Shown here: piece after piece, positions 16,183 through 23,854 of the stretch
Numbering within the stretch: position 1 is the first letter of the stretch
Layout: each line of letters begins with the position of its first letter
From: JAXLRU01 sp046330935
GTDB lineage: Bacteria > Actinomycetota > Actinomycetes > Actinomycetales > Kineosporiaceae
Length of the DNA stretch: 64,000 nt
Reading direction: 5' to 3'
Assembly: GCA_046330935.1 (NCBI GenBank)
Contig: JAXLRU010000004.1
Coordinates: 372,001-436,000 of the forward strand
The notes under the pieces: generated by a model
Databases searched by the model: none
Told to the model about the DNA's origin: nothing
What the model saw: only the letters and a program-made list of their open reading frames with translations
Made by a program: the position numbers and the translations under genes

Positions 16183-17388
16183 ATGAACCCCGCCGAACGC
16201 CGGCCGAACCTGCCGTCGCTGACGGGCCTGCGCTGGGTGGCCGCGATGATGGTCTTCACCCTGCACATGCGCCTGTACTTCACGGGCACGCCCGGCTGGT
16301 ACGTCGACTGGGCCTTCCGCGGCGGCTCCTCGGGGGTGTCGTTCTTCTTCATCCTCTCGGGTTTCGTGCTCGTGTGGTCGGCCCGCGACCACGACAGCGC
16401 GTTCACCTTCTGGCGGCGCCGCTTCGCGCGGATCTACCCCCTGCACCTGGTGACGGCGCTGATGGCCCTCGGCCTCGCCTACACCCTCGCCCCCGCGATG
16501 CGCCCGCACGGCACCCACGCGCTCGTCGCCAACCTGCTGCTGATCAGCACGTGGTGGCACAAGTGGTGGCAGGTGATGAACCCGGTCAGCTGGTCGCTGG
16601 CGGTCGAGGCCTTCTTCTACGCCTGCTTTCCGTTCCTGCACTTCTTCCTGCGGCGGATGTCCCCGTGGATGTTGTGGGTCACGGGGGCGGCCGCGCTGGT
16701 CGCGACGCCACTGGCCTCCCGCTGGTCCGACGTGCACCACCTGGGCTGGTCCCTCAACACCTACCCGCCGCTGCGGCTGCCCGAGTTCGTCCTCGGTGCC
16801 GTCATCGCCCGGCTCGTCCTGCTGGGCGCGTGGCGCGGGCCCCGCATCGACGTCGCCGTCGCGCTGTCCGCCGCCGGGTACTTCCTGATCGCGCGCCTGC
16901 CGAACACGTTGAACATCGCCAGCGCCACCCTGCTGGGCTTCGCCACGCTCATCGCGGCCGCCGCCGTCGCCGACATCGAGAAGACGACGTCGACGTGGCG
17001 GCACCCCGTCCTGGTGCGGCTCGGGGAGTGGTCGTTCGCGTTCTACATGGTGCACGTCCTGGTGATGCGCGCGTTCCAGCACTGGCTGGGCGCCAAGCCC
17101 AAGCTGCCGGTCGAGCAGAGCGTTCTCACCGTGGCGGCCATCTTCGCGATCTCGCTCGCCCTGTCCGCCGCCCTGTACCACTTCGTGGAGGTCCCCGGGC
17201 GGCGGCTGCTGCTGCGCTCGTGGCGTCGCCGGCCCGCGACCACGCGCGGCCCCGCGCCCACGGCGCAGCCGCTTCCGGACGCCGCGCCCACGGCGCAGCC
17301 GCTCCCGGACGCCGCCCCCACCGGGCAGGCGCGCCCGCTGGCCCCGGCTGCTCAGTCGGTCAGCAACGACCCCAGCGCGTCCTCGTAG
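16183..17388 (+). CDS. Membrane acyltransferase (acyltransferase 3 / OafA family)
   Basis: 401 residues from the ATG at 16183, preceded by GGAGAGGACC; upstream in-frame codons overlap the tRNA terminator. LTGLRWVAAMMVFTLHM holds the family's first helix and catalytic His, and FFILSGFVL, RRRFARIYPLHL, WSLAVEAFFYACFP and YMVHVLVMRAF are typical. About ten hydrophobic helices place it in the membrane. Such enzymes O-acylate surface polysaccharides or secondary metabolites. The polar C-terminal tail contains a 10-residue motif (APTAQPLPDA) repeated from a 30-bp tandem duplication (17251-17280, 17281-17310). Its last 37 bp overlap the convergent PilZ gene. Confidence 0.9.
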   Translation: MNPAERRPNLPSLTGLRWVAAMMVFTLHMRLYFTGTPGWYVDWAFRGGSSGVSFFFILSGFVLVWSARDHDSAFTFWRRRFARIYPLHLVTALMALGLAYTLAPAMRPHGTHALVANLLLISTWWHKWWQVMNPVSWSLAVEAFFYACFPFLHFFLRRMSPWMLWVTGAAALVATPLASRWSDVHHLGWSLNTYPPLRLPEFVLGAVIARLVLLGAWRGPRIDVAVALSAAGYFLIARLPNTLNIASATLLGFATLIAAAAVADIEKTTSTWRHPVLVRLGEWSFAFYMVHVLVMRAFQHWLGAKPKLPVEQSVLTVAAIFAISLALSAALYHFVEVPGRRLLLRSWRRRPATTRGPAPTAQPLPDAAPTAQPLPDAAPTGQARPLAPAAQSVSNDPSASS

Positions 17389-17636
17389 CGCGGGCGCTTG
17401 TAGGTGGTCCGGGCGGCCACGAGCACCCGCCCCTCGGCCGCGGGGTTGACGCGCAGGATCGCGCACGTGAGGTCGAGCTGGCCGTGGGCGGTCTCGGCGA
17501 CGAGGCGCACCTGCGTCCCCGGGCTGATGCCGGCGCTGCGGGAGGCCTCGAACGCGACGCCGGTGAGGCTGATGTTGCGAATGACGCCCGAGACGGTGGG
17601 CCCGTCCGCGAGGGTCACCCGGACGGGGTGGTTCAC
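17352..17636 (-). CDS. PilZ-domain protein, likely the severed C-terminus of the upstream MCP
   Basis: 94 residues if translation starts at the GTG at 17636. NISLTG supplies the second PilZ motif. The first, the RxxxR arginine motif (within ERRGARR), lies upstream of this GTG, in 25 open codons that run back in the same frame to the TAG stop of the chemoreceptor (17712-17714). The PilZ domain is therefore complete only if joined to the receptor. No ATG or GTG and no good ribosome binding site lies between the TAG and 17636. Either a nonsense mutation split an MCP-PilZ fusion, or TAG is read through, or the base is wrong. Cyclic-di-GMP binding by the short form is doubtful. Confidence 0.75.
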   Translation of the reverse strand: MNHPVRVTLADGPTVSGVIRNISLTGVAFEASRSAGISPGTQVRLVAETAHGQLDLTCAILRVNPAAEGRVLVAARTTYKRPRYEDALGSLLTD

Positions 17637-17711
17637 CTCGGCCCGGCGGGCGCCGCGGCGCTCGGAGGCGCGGATCGCCTCGACGAACCCGTTGACCTCC
17701 GACCGCAGGCG

Positions 17712-18617
17712 CTATGCGACGGGGATGAGGCCCGAGCCGTCGCCGTGCCCGTGGGCCGCGGTGACGAGGTGCTCGATCCGGCCGCTCATCTCCGAGATCC
17801 GGCCGGTGACGCCCTCGAGGACACCGATGGTCGACTCGGCCGCCTCCTTCATCTCCGCCACGCCGCTGATGATCGTCTTCGAGGATTCCGACGACTCGTC
17901 GGCCAGCCCCTTGACCTCGGTGGCGACGACGGCGAAGCCACGCCCCGCCTCGCCCGCACGCGCCGCCTCGATGGTCGCGTTGAGGGCGAGCATGCGGGTC
18001 TGCTCGGCGATCTGGGTGATCAGGGAGACGGCGTGCCGGATCCCCTCGGTGCTGGCCCGCAGCGACTCGACGGTGCCGCGGGCGGTCTGCGCCTCCTCGC
18101 GGGCCTCGAGCGCGAACTCCGAGACCCCGACGGCGGTCTGGCCCATGGAGTCGGCAGCCCCGCTCACTTCGTCCGTCAGGCCCACGAGCGCCTGCTCGAT
18201 GCGGGTCGCGAGGTCCGACCTCGCCTCGGCTGCCGAGCGGGCGGCATCGTTGGCCGCCTCCATCGCGACGCGGCCGGTCTCGATGATCCGGGCGCCGTCG
18301 AGGAACGACCCGCGCAGGCCGGGCTCCAGGAGCCGCCGGTAGAACCGCTTCTCGCTCGCCGCCGTGATCGCCGCCGACGACTCGCGCATGTAGGCGTCCA
18401 TCACGTCGAGCATGCTGTTGAAGGCGGACCGCAGGGCCGCCTCGGTCTCGTCGGGGATGCCCCCGACCTGCACCTTCATCAACCGGGCCTCGAGATCACC
18501 CGCCGCCACCCGCTCGCACGTCTCGGTGAGCACCGCGATCGCCGCCAGCGCGGCGTCGCGCTCCACGGCCTCCTCGCCGCGCCAGGCGCGGGCGATCGTG
18601 CGCAGCGTCCGCTTCAC
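17712..18617 (-). CDS. Soluble methyl-accepting chemotaxis protein
   Basis: 301 residues. GTG start at 18617 overlaps the upstream PAS gene stop (GTGA). No signal or membrane segment, so it is a cytoplasmic receptor. The N-terminal part (ERVAAGDLEARL) resembles a HAMP-like helix. The signalling hairpin is clear: RMLALNATIEAARAGEAGRG, then FAVVATEVKGLADESSESSK, the CheA/CheW-contact tip. The end is abnormal: SGLIPVA-TAG, followed in the same frame by RLRSEVNGFVEAIRAS, which looks like the usual end of an MCP hairpin, and then PilZ. TAG could derive from CAG (Gln) by one transition. The upstream PAS protein is probably its sensory partner. Confidence 0.88.
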   Translation of the reverse strand: MKRTLRTIARAWRGEEAVERDAALAAIAVLTETCERVAAGDLEARLMKVQVGGIPDETEAALRSAFNSMLDVMDAYMRESSAAITAASEKRFYRRLLEPGLRGSFLDGARIIETGRVAMEAANDAARSAAEARSDLATRIEQALVGLTDEVSGAADSMGQTAVGVSEFALEAREEAQTARGTVESLRASTEGIRHAVSLITQIAEQTRMLALNATIEAARAGEAGRGFAVVATEVKGLADESSESSKTIISGVAEMKEAAESTIGVLEGVTGRISEMSGRIEHLVTAAHGHGDGSGLIPVA

Positions 18618-19144
18618 GGGGTCACCGACCAGACGAACTCGTCGTAGGTCATGCCGGCCTCGCTCAGCGTGGTCTGCAGCGCCGCGACGGACGCCGCCAA
18701 CCCGTCCTTGGACGACGGGTGGTCGCGTTCGATCTGCAGCAGCTTGCGGTACAGCGGCTCGACGGCCGCGACGGCCTCCTTGGCCGGGGCACGCCGGTTG
18801 GAGTGGTACCCCACGAGCTGACCGGTCATCGACCGCGACGGCGTGACGTGGGCGAAGACCCAGTAGTGCGCACCGTCGAAGCCGAGGTTGTTGACGTAGG
18901 CGAAGATCTCGCTGCCGGCGCCGAGGGTGTCCCAGAGCAGTTTGAACACGGCGCGGGGCATCTCGGGGTGACGGATCACGCTGTGCGGCTGACCCAGCAA
19001 CTCGTCCTCGGTGGCGGCGGCCATCCGGCAGAACACGTCGTTGGCGTAGGTGATGATGCCCTTCGGGTTCGTCTTGCTGACGATGAGCTCGTTCTCCCTG
19101 AAGAAGCGTTCGGCTCCGGTGGGCCGTACCGCCGACGCGCGCAT
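18614..19144 (-). CDS. PAS-domain protein (Aer-like), coupled to the MCP
   Basis: 176 residues from the ATG at 19144, preceded by GGAAGGGACC. One PAS domain reads FFRENELIVSKTNPKGIITY, ANDVFCRMA, then GQPHSVIRHPEMPRAVFKLL, very like the N-terminal PAS of aerotaxis receptor Aer, which binds FAD. The helical C-terminal half (VEPLYRKLLQIERDH, LSEAGMTYDEFVWSV) is not recognised. The gene overlaps the MCP start by 4 bp, so the two are translationally coupled. A redox- or energy-sensing input to the soluble receptor is a reasonable inference. Confidence 0.88.
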   Translation of the reverse strand: MRASAVRPTGAERFFRENELIVSKTNPKGIITYANDVFCRMAAATEDELLGQPHSVIRHPEMPRAVFKLLWDTLGAGSEIFAYVNNLGFDGAHYWVFAHVTPSRSMTGQLVGYHSNRRAPAKEAVAAVEPLYRKLLQIERDHPSSKDGLAASVAALQTTLSEAGMTYDEFVWSVTP

Positions 19145-19292
19145 GGAGGTCCCTTCCGTCTGCTTCCGTGCGCATCGGCGGGGCATGCCGCGGCCTTGAA
19201 CGCAACACGGGGAGCAGTCCGGCAGCGGGAGATCCTGAGCCCGGGGCCGGGCGAGATGCTCGGGACGTCGGTCCCGGCCGGGTCAGACCGGG

Positions 19293-19916
19293 TCAGGCCA
19301 CGAAGCGGCCGACGTCGACGGCGCCCTGCCGCACGACGTCCACGGCGTCGTCGGACAGGTCGACGACCGTGGTGGGCTCCAGGCCGCAGTCACCGGAGTC
19401 GAGGACGACGTCGACCTGGTGGTCCAGCGCCTCCTTGATCGACCAGCCGTCGGACAGCGGCTCCTCGTCCCCCGGGAGCATGAGCGTGCTCGACAGCAGC
19501 GGCTCGCCCAGCTCGGCCAGCAGCGCCTGCGCGACCACGTGGTCGGGGATGCGCACCCCCACCGTGTGCTTCTTCTCCTGCAGCAGCCGCCGCGGCACCT
19601 CCTTGGTGCCGGGCAGGATGAACGTCACCGCGCCCGGGGTCAGCGCCTTGACCAGCCGGAACGCCGCGTTGTTGACGTTGACGAGCTGCCCGAGCTGCGC
19701 GAAGTCGCGGCAGACGAGGGTGAAGTGGTGCTTGGAGTCCAGGCGCCGGATGCTGCGGATCCGCTCCAGCGCCTCACGGTTGCCCATGAGGCAGCCGAGG
19801 GCGTAGCAGGAGTCGGTCGGGTAGACGATCAGGCCGCCGTCGCGCAGCGCCTTCACCGTCTGCGCCAGCGCCCTCGGCTGCGGGTTGACCGGGTGGACGT
19901 CCAGGTAGCGGGCCAT
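19293..19916 (-). CDS. YciO/Sua5-family threonylcarbamoyl-AMP synthase-like protein
   Basis: 207 residues from the ATG at 19916 (MARYLDVHPVNPQPRAL); this length fits YciO. Family marks are ALRDGGLIVYPTDSCYALGC, RIRSIRRLDSKHHFTLVCRD, FRLVKALTPGAVTFILPGT and VGVRIPDHVVAQALL. YrdC/Sua5 proteins make threonylcarbamoyl-AMP for the t6A modification of tRNA; YciO members share the fold but their activity is weaker or uncertain. It is divergent from the DUF559-type gene. Confidence 0.88.
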   Translation of the reverse strand: MARYLDVHPVNPQPRALAQTVKALRDGGLIVYPTDSCYALGCLMGNREALERIRSIRRLDSKHHFTLVCRDFAQLGQLVNVNNAAFRLVKALTPGAVTFILPGTKEVPRRLLQEKKHTVGVRIPDHVVAQALLAELGEPLLSSTLMLPGDEEPLSDGWSIKEALDHQVDVVLDSGDCGLEPTTVVDLSDDAVDVVRQGAVDVGRFVA

Positions 19917-19950
19917 ACCTGTCAGCGTAGATCCGGCGCTCGCTCCTGCT

Positions 19951-19995
19951 CGCCGGGACGATCGGCATCGGCATGTGATGCCGACCCTCCCGCCG
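19951..19995. repeat. Imperfect hairpin, left of the DUF559-type gene
   Basis: The 19-bp arms (cores ATCGGCATC and GATGCCGA) have three mismatches and surround a short loop. The arm sequence is closely related to the perfect hairpin at 21066-21108. It lies between divergent genes, so it is not simply a terminator. Confidence 0.65.
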
Positions 19996-20097
19996 AGCCG
20001 CCGCTCACGCCTTCCACAGGCCCGGGTGTCTCGATGCCGTCCACAGCCGATCCGGACCCCGCCATCTCGCAGCGCCCGGCCCGGCGACGCTGCGCGC

Positions 20098-21045
20098 ATG
20101 ACGGCTGCATGGCGGGTCGAGGGCCCGTGGACAGAGCTGGCGCGCAGCCAGTGCGGGGTGATCAGCCGAGCGCAACTGCTCGCGCTCGGCTGGGGCAGGG
20201 CGGACGTCCAGCGCGCCCTGGGGTCGGCCGGGTGGCGCGCGCTCGGCGGCGGGATCTACGCCACCCATCGCGGCCCGCTGCCGCCGATCGCGCGGGACTG
20301 GGCGGCCGTCCTGCGCTGCGGCACAGGGGCCGCCCTCGTGTCCTGGACGGCGCTGGCCGTCGCCGGTGTGCCCGTGCCGCCGCACCGGCTGGACAGACGG
20401 CACGTCGGGATCCCTCGGGCCCGCAGGGTCGGCCCCGTGCCCGGCATCTGCCTGCACCGCTCCGAGCTGCACGGACGCGGCGTCCACCCCTCCGCCCTGC
20501 CACCCCGGCACCGGATCGGCGAGGCCCTGCTCGCCGCTGCTGCGGAGTGCGAGCGCGCGGGTGACGCCGTCTCCATCACCCTGGCCGTGCTCAGCGGGCG
20601 CTTCGCCAGGGCCTGCGACATCGCTGAGGTGCTCGCCGGGCGGCGCGGCCACCGGTGGGGCGGCACGCTCTCCGCACTGCTGGCCGACGTCGCCGCCGGC
20701 GTCGCCTCACGCCTCGAGCTCGAGTACCTGCGGAACGTGCATCGGGCCCACGGCCTGCCCCACGCCGAGTTCAACGCGCCCGAGCGCTCGCACGGGCGCC
20801 GGGTGTACCGGGACGTCCGCTACGCCGGGCTCGTCGTCGAGCTGGACGGGTCCACGCACCTGCAGCCCTGGGTCGCGGCCGAGGACCGCAGGCGTGACAA
20901 CGCGCTCGTCCTCGCCGGCGAGCGCACCCTCCGGTTCGGCTGGTGGGACGTGATCGCCGATCCGTGCGGCACCGCTGCCGTCGTCGCCGCGGCGCTGGGC
21001 GTGCGGGCGCGGCCGTGCTCCTCCGGGTGCCCGCTGGGGCGATGA
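20098..21045 (+). CDS. DUF559/AbiEi-like protein, probable nuclease fold
   Basis: 315 residues. The start chosen is the ATG at 20098; in-frame codons before it overlap the left hairpin. The N-terminal part (ARSQCGVISRAQLLALGWGRADVQRAL) resembles the winged-helix N-domain of AbiEi-type antitoxins. The C-terminal part (YRDVRYAGLVVELDGSTHLQ, then DRRRDNALVLAGERTLRFGW) matches DUF559/Vsr-like PD-(D/E)XK proteins common in actinobacteria. The E-x-D in VVELDG is where a catalytic acid would be expected. Role unknown. It is bracketed by two related hairpins. Confidence 0.75.
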   Translation: MTAAWRVEGPWTELARSQCGVISRAQLLALGWGRADVQRALGSAGWRALGGGIYATHRGPLPPIARDWAAVLRCGTGAALVSWTALAVAGVPVPPHRLDRRHVGIPRARRVGPVPGICLHRSELHGRGVHPSALPPRHRIGEALLAAAAECERAGDAVSITLAVLSGRFARACDIAEVLAGRRGHRWGGTLSALLADVAAGVASRLELEYLRNVHRAHGLPHAEFNAPERSHGRRVYRDVRYAGLVVELDGSTHLQPWVAAEDRRRDNALVLAGERTLRFGWWDVIADPCGTAAVVAAALGVRARPCSSGCPLGR

Positions 21046-21065
21046 GGGCTGCGTGCTCCGCGCTC

Positions 21066-21108
21066 GGCGGGAGGATCGGCATCGGCCTGCGATGCCGATC
21101 CTCCCGCC
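21066..21108. repeat. Perfect 19-bp hairpin, right of the DUF559-type gene
   Basis: GGCGGGAGGATCGGCATCG and its exact reverse complement are separated by GCCTG. It sits 20 bp after the stop, so it may act as a terminator, but a related copy lies upstream of the same gene in a divergent region. Confidence 0.8.
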
Positions 21109-21191
21109 CAGCAGCCGGACTCCCGCCGTGCGGGAGGCCGCGCGGGCCCACAGAATGCCCGGGTGCCGCCACTGCCACCGGGACGACGCTG

Positions 21192-22004
21192 ATGCCCGAA
21201 GGACACACCGTCCACCGCCTCGCCCGCCAGCACCGGGCCACGTTCGGCGGCCGGCAGGTGTTCGCCGACTCGCCGCAGGGCCGGTTCTCCGCCGGTGCCG
21301 CGCTGATCAGCGGGCAGGTGATGAGCGCCGCGGAGGCGTACGGCAAGCACCTGTTCCTCGGGTTCGCGCCCGGGCCGCGGCACCGTCCCCGGCACTGGCT
21401 GCACGTGCACCTGGGTCTCTACGGCAAGTGGCGCTTCGGCGACGGCGCCCCGCCCGAGCCGCGCGGCGCCGTCCGCGTGCGACTGGTGGACGACGAGCAC
21501 TGGGCGGAGCTGCGCGGACCGACGGCGTGCGACGTCCTCACCCCCGCCGAGCAGGCCGCGATCGTCGCGCGCCTGGGCCCGGACCCGCTGCGAGCCGACG
21601 CCGAGCCCGCCCTCGCGGCGGCGCGCGTGGGCCGCTCGCGCACCGGCATCGGGGCGCTGCTCATGCAGCAGGACGTCGTCGCGGGGGTCGGCAACGTCTA
21701 CCGCGCGGAGGTGCTCTTCCGCGCCGGGCTCGACCCGTACCGGCCGGGCGCCGCGCTCGGGGAGGGCGTCTGGGACGGCATCTGGGCGGACCTCGTGGTG
21801 CTGCTCGCCGACGGCGTGCGGCGCGGGTCGATCGTGACGACGCGCCCCGAGGACCGCTCCCGCGCCCGCGGGGCCGTCCGGCGCGAGGACGCCCACTACG
21901 TGTACCGGCGCACCGGCCTGCCGTGCCGCATCTGCGCTACCCCCGTGCTGGCGGAGCCGCTCGTCGGGCGCACCCTGTACCGCTGCCCTACCTGCCAGAC
22001 CTGA
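21192..22004 (+). CDS. nei2: Endonuclease VIII-type DNA glycosylase (Nei2/Fpg family)
   Basis: 270 residues. The ATG at 21192 gives MPEGHTVHRLA, with the catalytic N-terminal Pro2 and Glu3 that must be exposed after Met removal, which fixes the start. QDVVAGVGNVYRAEVLFRAG is the helix-two-turn-helix. The C-terminal zinc finger is CRICATPV with a later CPTC. It excises oxidised bases and nicks the strand in base-excision repair. PEGHTVHRLA is typical of the actinobacterial Nei2 branch rather than MutM. Confidence 0.92.
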   Translation: MPEGHTVHRLARQHRATFGGRQVFADSPQGRFSAGAALISGQVMSAAEAYGKHLFLGFAPGPRHRPRHWLHVHLGLYGKWRFGDGAPPEPRGAVRVRLVDDEHWAELRGPTACDVLTPAEQAAIVARLGPDPLRADAEPALAAARVGRSRTGIGALLMQQDVVAGVGNVYRAEVLFRAGLDPYRPGAALGEGVWDGIWADLVVLLADGVRRGSIVTTRPEDRSRARGAVRREDAHYVYRRTGLPCRICATPVLAEPLVGRTLYRCPTCQT

Positions 22005-22013
22005 GGATCGCTC

Positions 22014-22085
22014 GACGTCACCGACGCTCGGGTGGCGGACGGCGGCGCGCCGGGACGCCGGGCGGCACCGTCCGTCGGTGACGTC
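22014..22085. terminator. Long inverted repeat after nei2
   Basis: GACGTCACCGACG (22014-22026) pairs perfectly with CGTCGGTGACGTC (22073-22085). The 46-bp interior is GC-rich and self-complementary, so a branched hairpin is likely. It starts 9 bp after the nei2 stop. Confidence 0.6.
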
Positions 22086-22177
22086 GGGGGTCGCCGTCCG
22101 TGCCGCGCGGGGATGCGCCGGGGCGGCCACGGGGTGTTGGCTGAACCCGACCGCCGCGCCCCATCTCGGGAGGACCC

Positions 22178-22606
22178 ATGACCGACCAGCCGACCCTCAG
22201 CCCCAGCGACTGGGTCGCCAACCACACCAAGGTCTACCTGGAGTCGGGCGGCGAGCAGGGCCACGAGTGGAACGGCGTCCCCACGTTGCTGCTCACGGTG
22301 ACCGGCCGCAAGACCGGCACCAAGCGGATCACGGCCCTGATCTACGGGCGCGACGGCGACGACTACGTCATCGTCGCCAGCCGCGGTGGCGCCCCCGACC
22401 ACCCGCAGTGGTACCTCAACCTCGAGGCGAACCCCGACGTCGAGCTGCAGGTGGGCCCCGAGTCCTTCGCCGCGGTGGCCCGCACCGCCGACCCCGACGA
22501 GCGGGCGCGGCTGTGGCCGACGATGACGGCGATCTGGCCCGCCTACGACGAGTACCAGGCCAAGACCGAGCGCGAGATCCCGATCGTGGTGCTCACCCGG
22601 CGCTGA
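22178..22606 (+). CDS. Deazaflavin (F420)-dependent nitroreductase-family protein
   Basis: 142 residues. ATG with GGGAGGA about 5 bases upstream. LLLTVTGRKTGTKRITALIY, DGDDYVIVASRGGAPDHPQW and YLNLEANPDVELQVG are the core of the DDN family (PF04075), split-barrel proteins using reduced F420. The prototype, mycobacterial Ddn, reduces nitroimidazoles and quinones. The substrate here is unknown. It appears monocistronic. Confidence 0.92.
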   Translation: MTDQPTLSPSDWVANHTKVYLESGGEQGHEWNGVPTLLLTVTGRKTGTKRITALIYGRDGDDYVIVASRGGAPDHPQWYLNLEANPDVELQVGPESFAAVARTADPDERARLWPTMTAIWPAYDEYQAKTEREIPIVVLTRR

Positions 22607-22691
22607 GCGAGGGGAAGGCCCCCCGCGCACCGCACCCGATCGGGTCGGACCAGGGCGATCGGCTTGTGGTCGAGGTCGGGCGCGGAGGATC

Positions 22692-23315
22692 GTGGCGCCC
22701 GTGAACGGGGAGAACGACCGGCATGTCGTCCGCAGGCCACTCGGCGTCGTCGACGCCTTCCGCACCGTGGTCGGCGTCGTGCTGTTCGCGACGAACGTCG
22801 GCAAGAGCGACTGGCTGTCGGTGTACCTGACGGTGGTTTCGGCGACGGTCCTGCCCGTCACGCTGGCCGCGCGGTGGTGGGGGCTGGCGGTGCTCGACGC
22901 CGAGGGCGTGCGGTCGCGTTGGCGCCGGCGGCTTCTCGTGCGCTGGGACGACGTCCAGGGCGTCTCGGCGGCCGTCCACGAGGGCGCCGCTCACGTCGTC
23001 GTCCACCGGCGCGACGGCGAGCCGTTCGTCCTGCCCCAGCCCCTCGGCTCCGAGGACGCGTGGGGGCAGCACACCCGTCACGATCGTTGGTTCTGGCAGC
23101 AGTACCACCTGGTCGGGCAGCGGTGGCAGCGGCGGGCGGGCCGGGCGCCCCTCGACGGCGTGCCGCTGCCTCGCGCCCTGACGGCCCCTGCGATTGGCGA
23201 CCCGCGCTCGCCCACCACCCCGCCCACCGTCGCAGTCGCAGTCGCAGTCGGAACCCGGGCGCCGGACCAGCCCGCCGGATCGTGGTCGACCCCCTACGGC
23301 AGGATCCCGCGATGA
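22692..23315 (+). CDS. PH-like membrane protein, first of three tandem paralogues
   Basis: 207 residues. The GTG at 22692 has GGAGG 4-5 bases upstream. Two hydrophobic segments (about 22-36 and 41-60) are followed by a beta-rich part resembling bacterial PH domains (GLAVLDAEGVRSRW, VRWDDVQGV, DGEPFVLPQP) and the signature FWQQYHLVGQRWQ. The last 50 residues are Ala/Pro/Val-rich and not conserved in the two downstream copies. ATGA overlap with the next gene implies one operon. Function unknown. Confidence 0.7.
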   Translation: MAPVNGENDRHVVRRPLGVVDAFRTVVGVVLFATNVGKSDWLSVYLTVVSATVLPVTLAARWWGLAVLDAEGVRSRWRRRLLVRWDDVQGVSAAVHEGAAHVVVHRRDGEPFVLPQPLGSEDAWGQHTRHDRWFWQQYHLVGQRWQRRAGRAPLDGVPLPRALTAPAIGDPRSPTTPPTVAVAVAVGTRAPDQPAGSWSTPYGRIPR

Positions 23316-23854
23316 CGGCGGTCAGCACCGGCTCGGCAGGCACCGACGGGGTCGTGCGGCTTCGCCTCAGCCGCTGGACGCTGGCATGGAGGGTGGGGGC
23401 CCCCTGCATCATCGCCTGCCTCATGATCCCGCAGGCATGGTTGATCGCGCACGGTGAGTCGGGCGACGCCGGGTCGTGGCGGTGGCCGATCGCCCTCCCC
23501 GCCGTGCACCTCACGCTCGCCGTGATGGGCGCCGTGCAGTGGTACCAGGGCCTGGTCATCCTCACGCCCGAGGCGTACCTGGGGTCGCGCCCGCTGCGGC
23601 GCCGGCTGAGCGTGGCGGTGGCCGAGGTCGTGGGGCTGGCGGTGGAGGAAGGGCGGTCCGAGGCGCGGGTGGTGGCATACCTGCAGGACGGCGGCCGCGT
23701 CGTCCTGCCCTTCCCGCGGTGTCCGGTCGCGGCGGCGAGGGGCTCGGGGCGCGACGGGCGCCGCTTCTGGTCGCACTTCCACGAGCTCGGGCGGTGGTGG
23801 GAGCATCACCACCGCGCGGGCCCGCAGACGGGCCCGGGAGGGGGACCACGATGA
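23312..23854 (+). CDS. PH-like membrane protein, second paralogue
   Basis: 180 residues. The ATG overlaps the previous stop (ATGA). Two membrane segments (about 26-48 and 56-75), then a PH-like region (LVILTPEAYLGSR, VAEVVGLAVEEG, DGGRVVLPFPR) and FWSHFHELGRWWEHHH, which aligns with FWQQYHLVGQRWQ of the first gene. The next gene again overlaps by ATGA. Function unknown. Confidence 0.7.
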   Translation: MTAVSTGSAGTDGVVRLRLSRWTLAWRVGAPCIIACLMIPQAWLIAHGESGDAGSWRWPIALPAVHLTLAVMGAVQWYQGLVILTPEAYLGSRPLRRRLSVAVAEVVGLAVEEGRSEARVVAYLQDGGRVVLPFPRCPVAAARGSGRDGRRFWSHFHELGRWWEHHHRAGPQTGPGGGPR

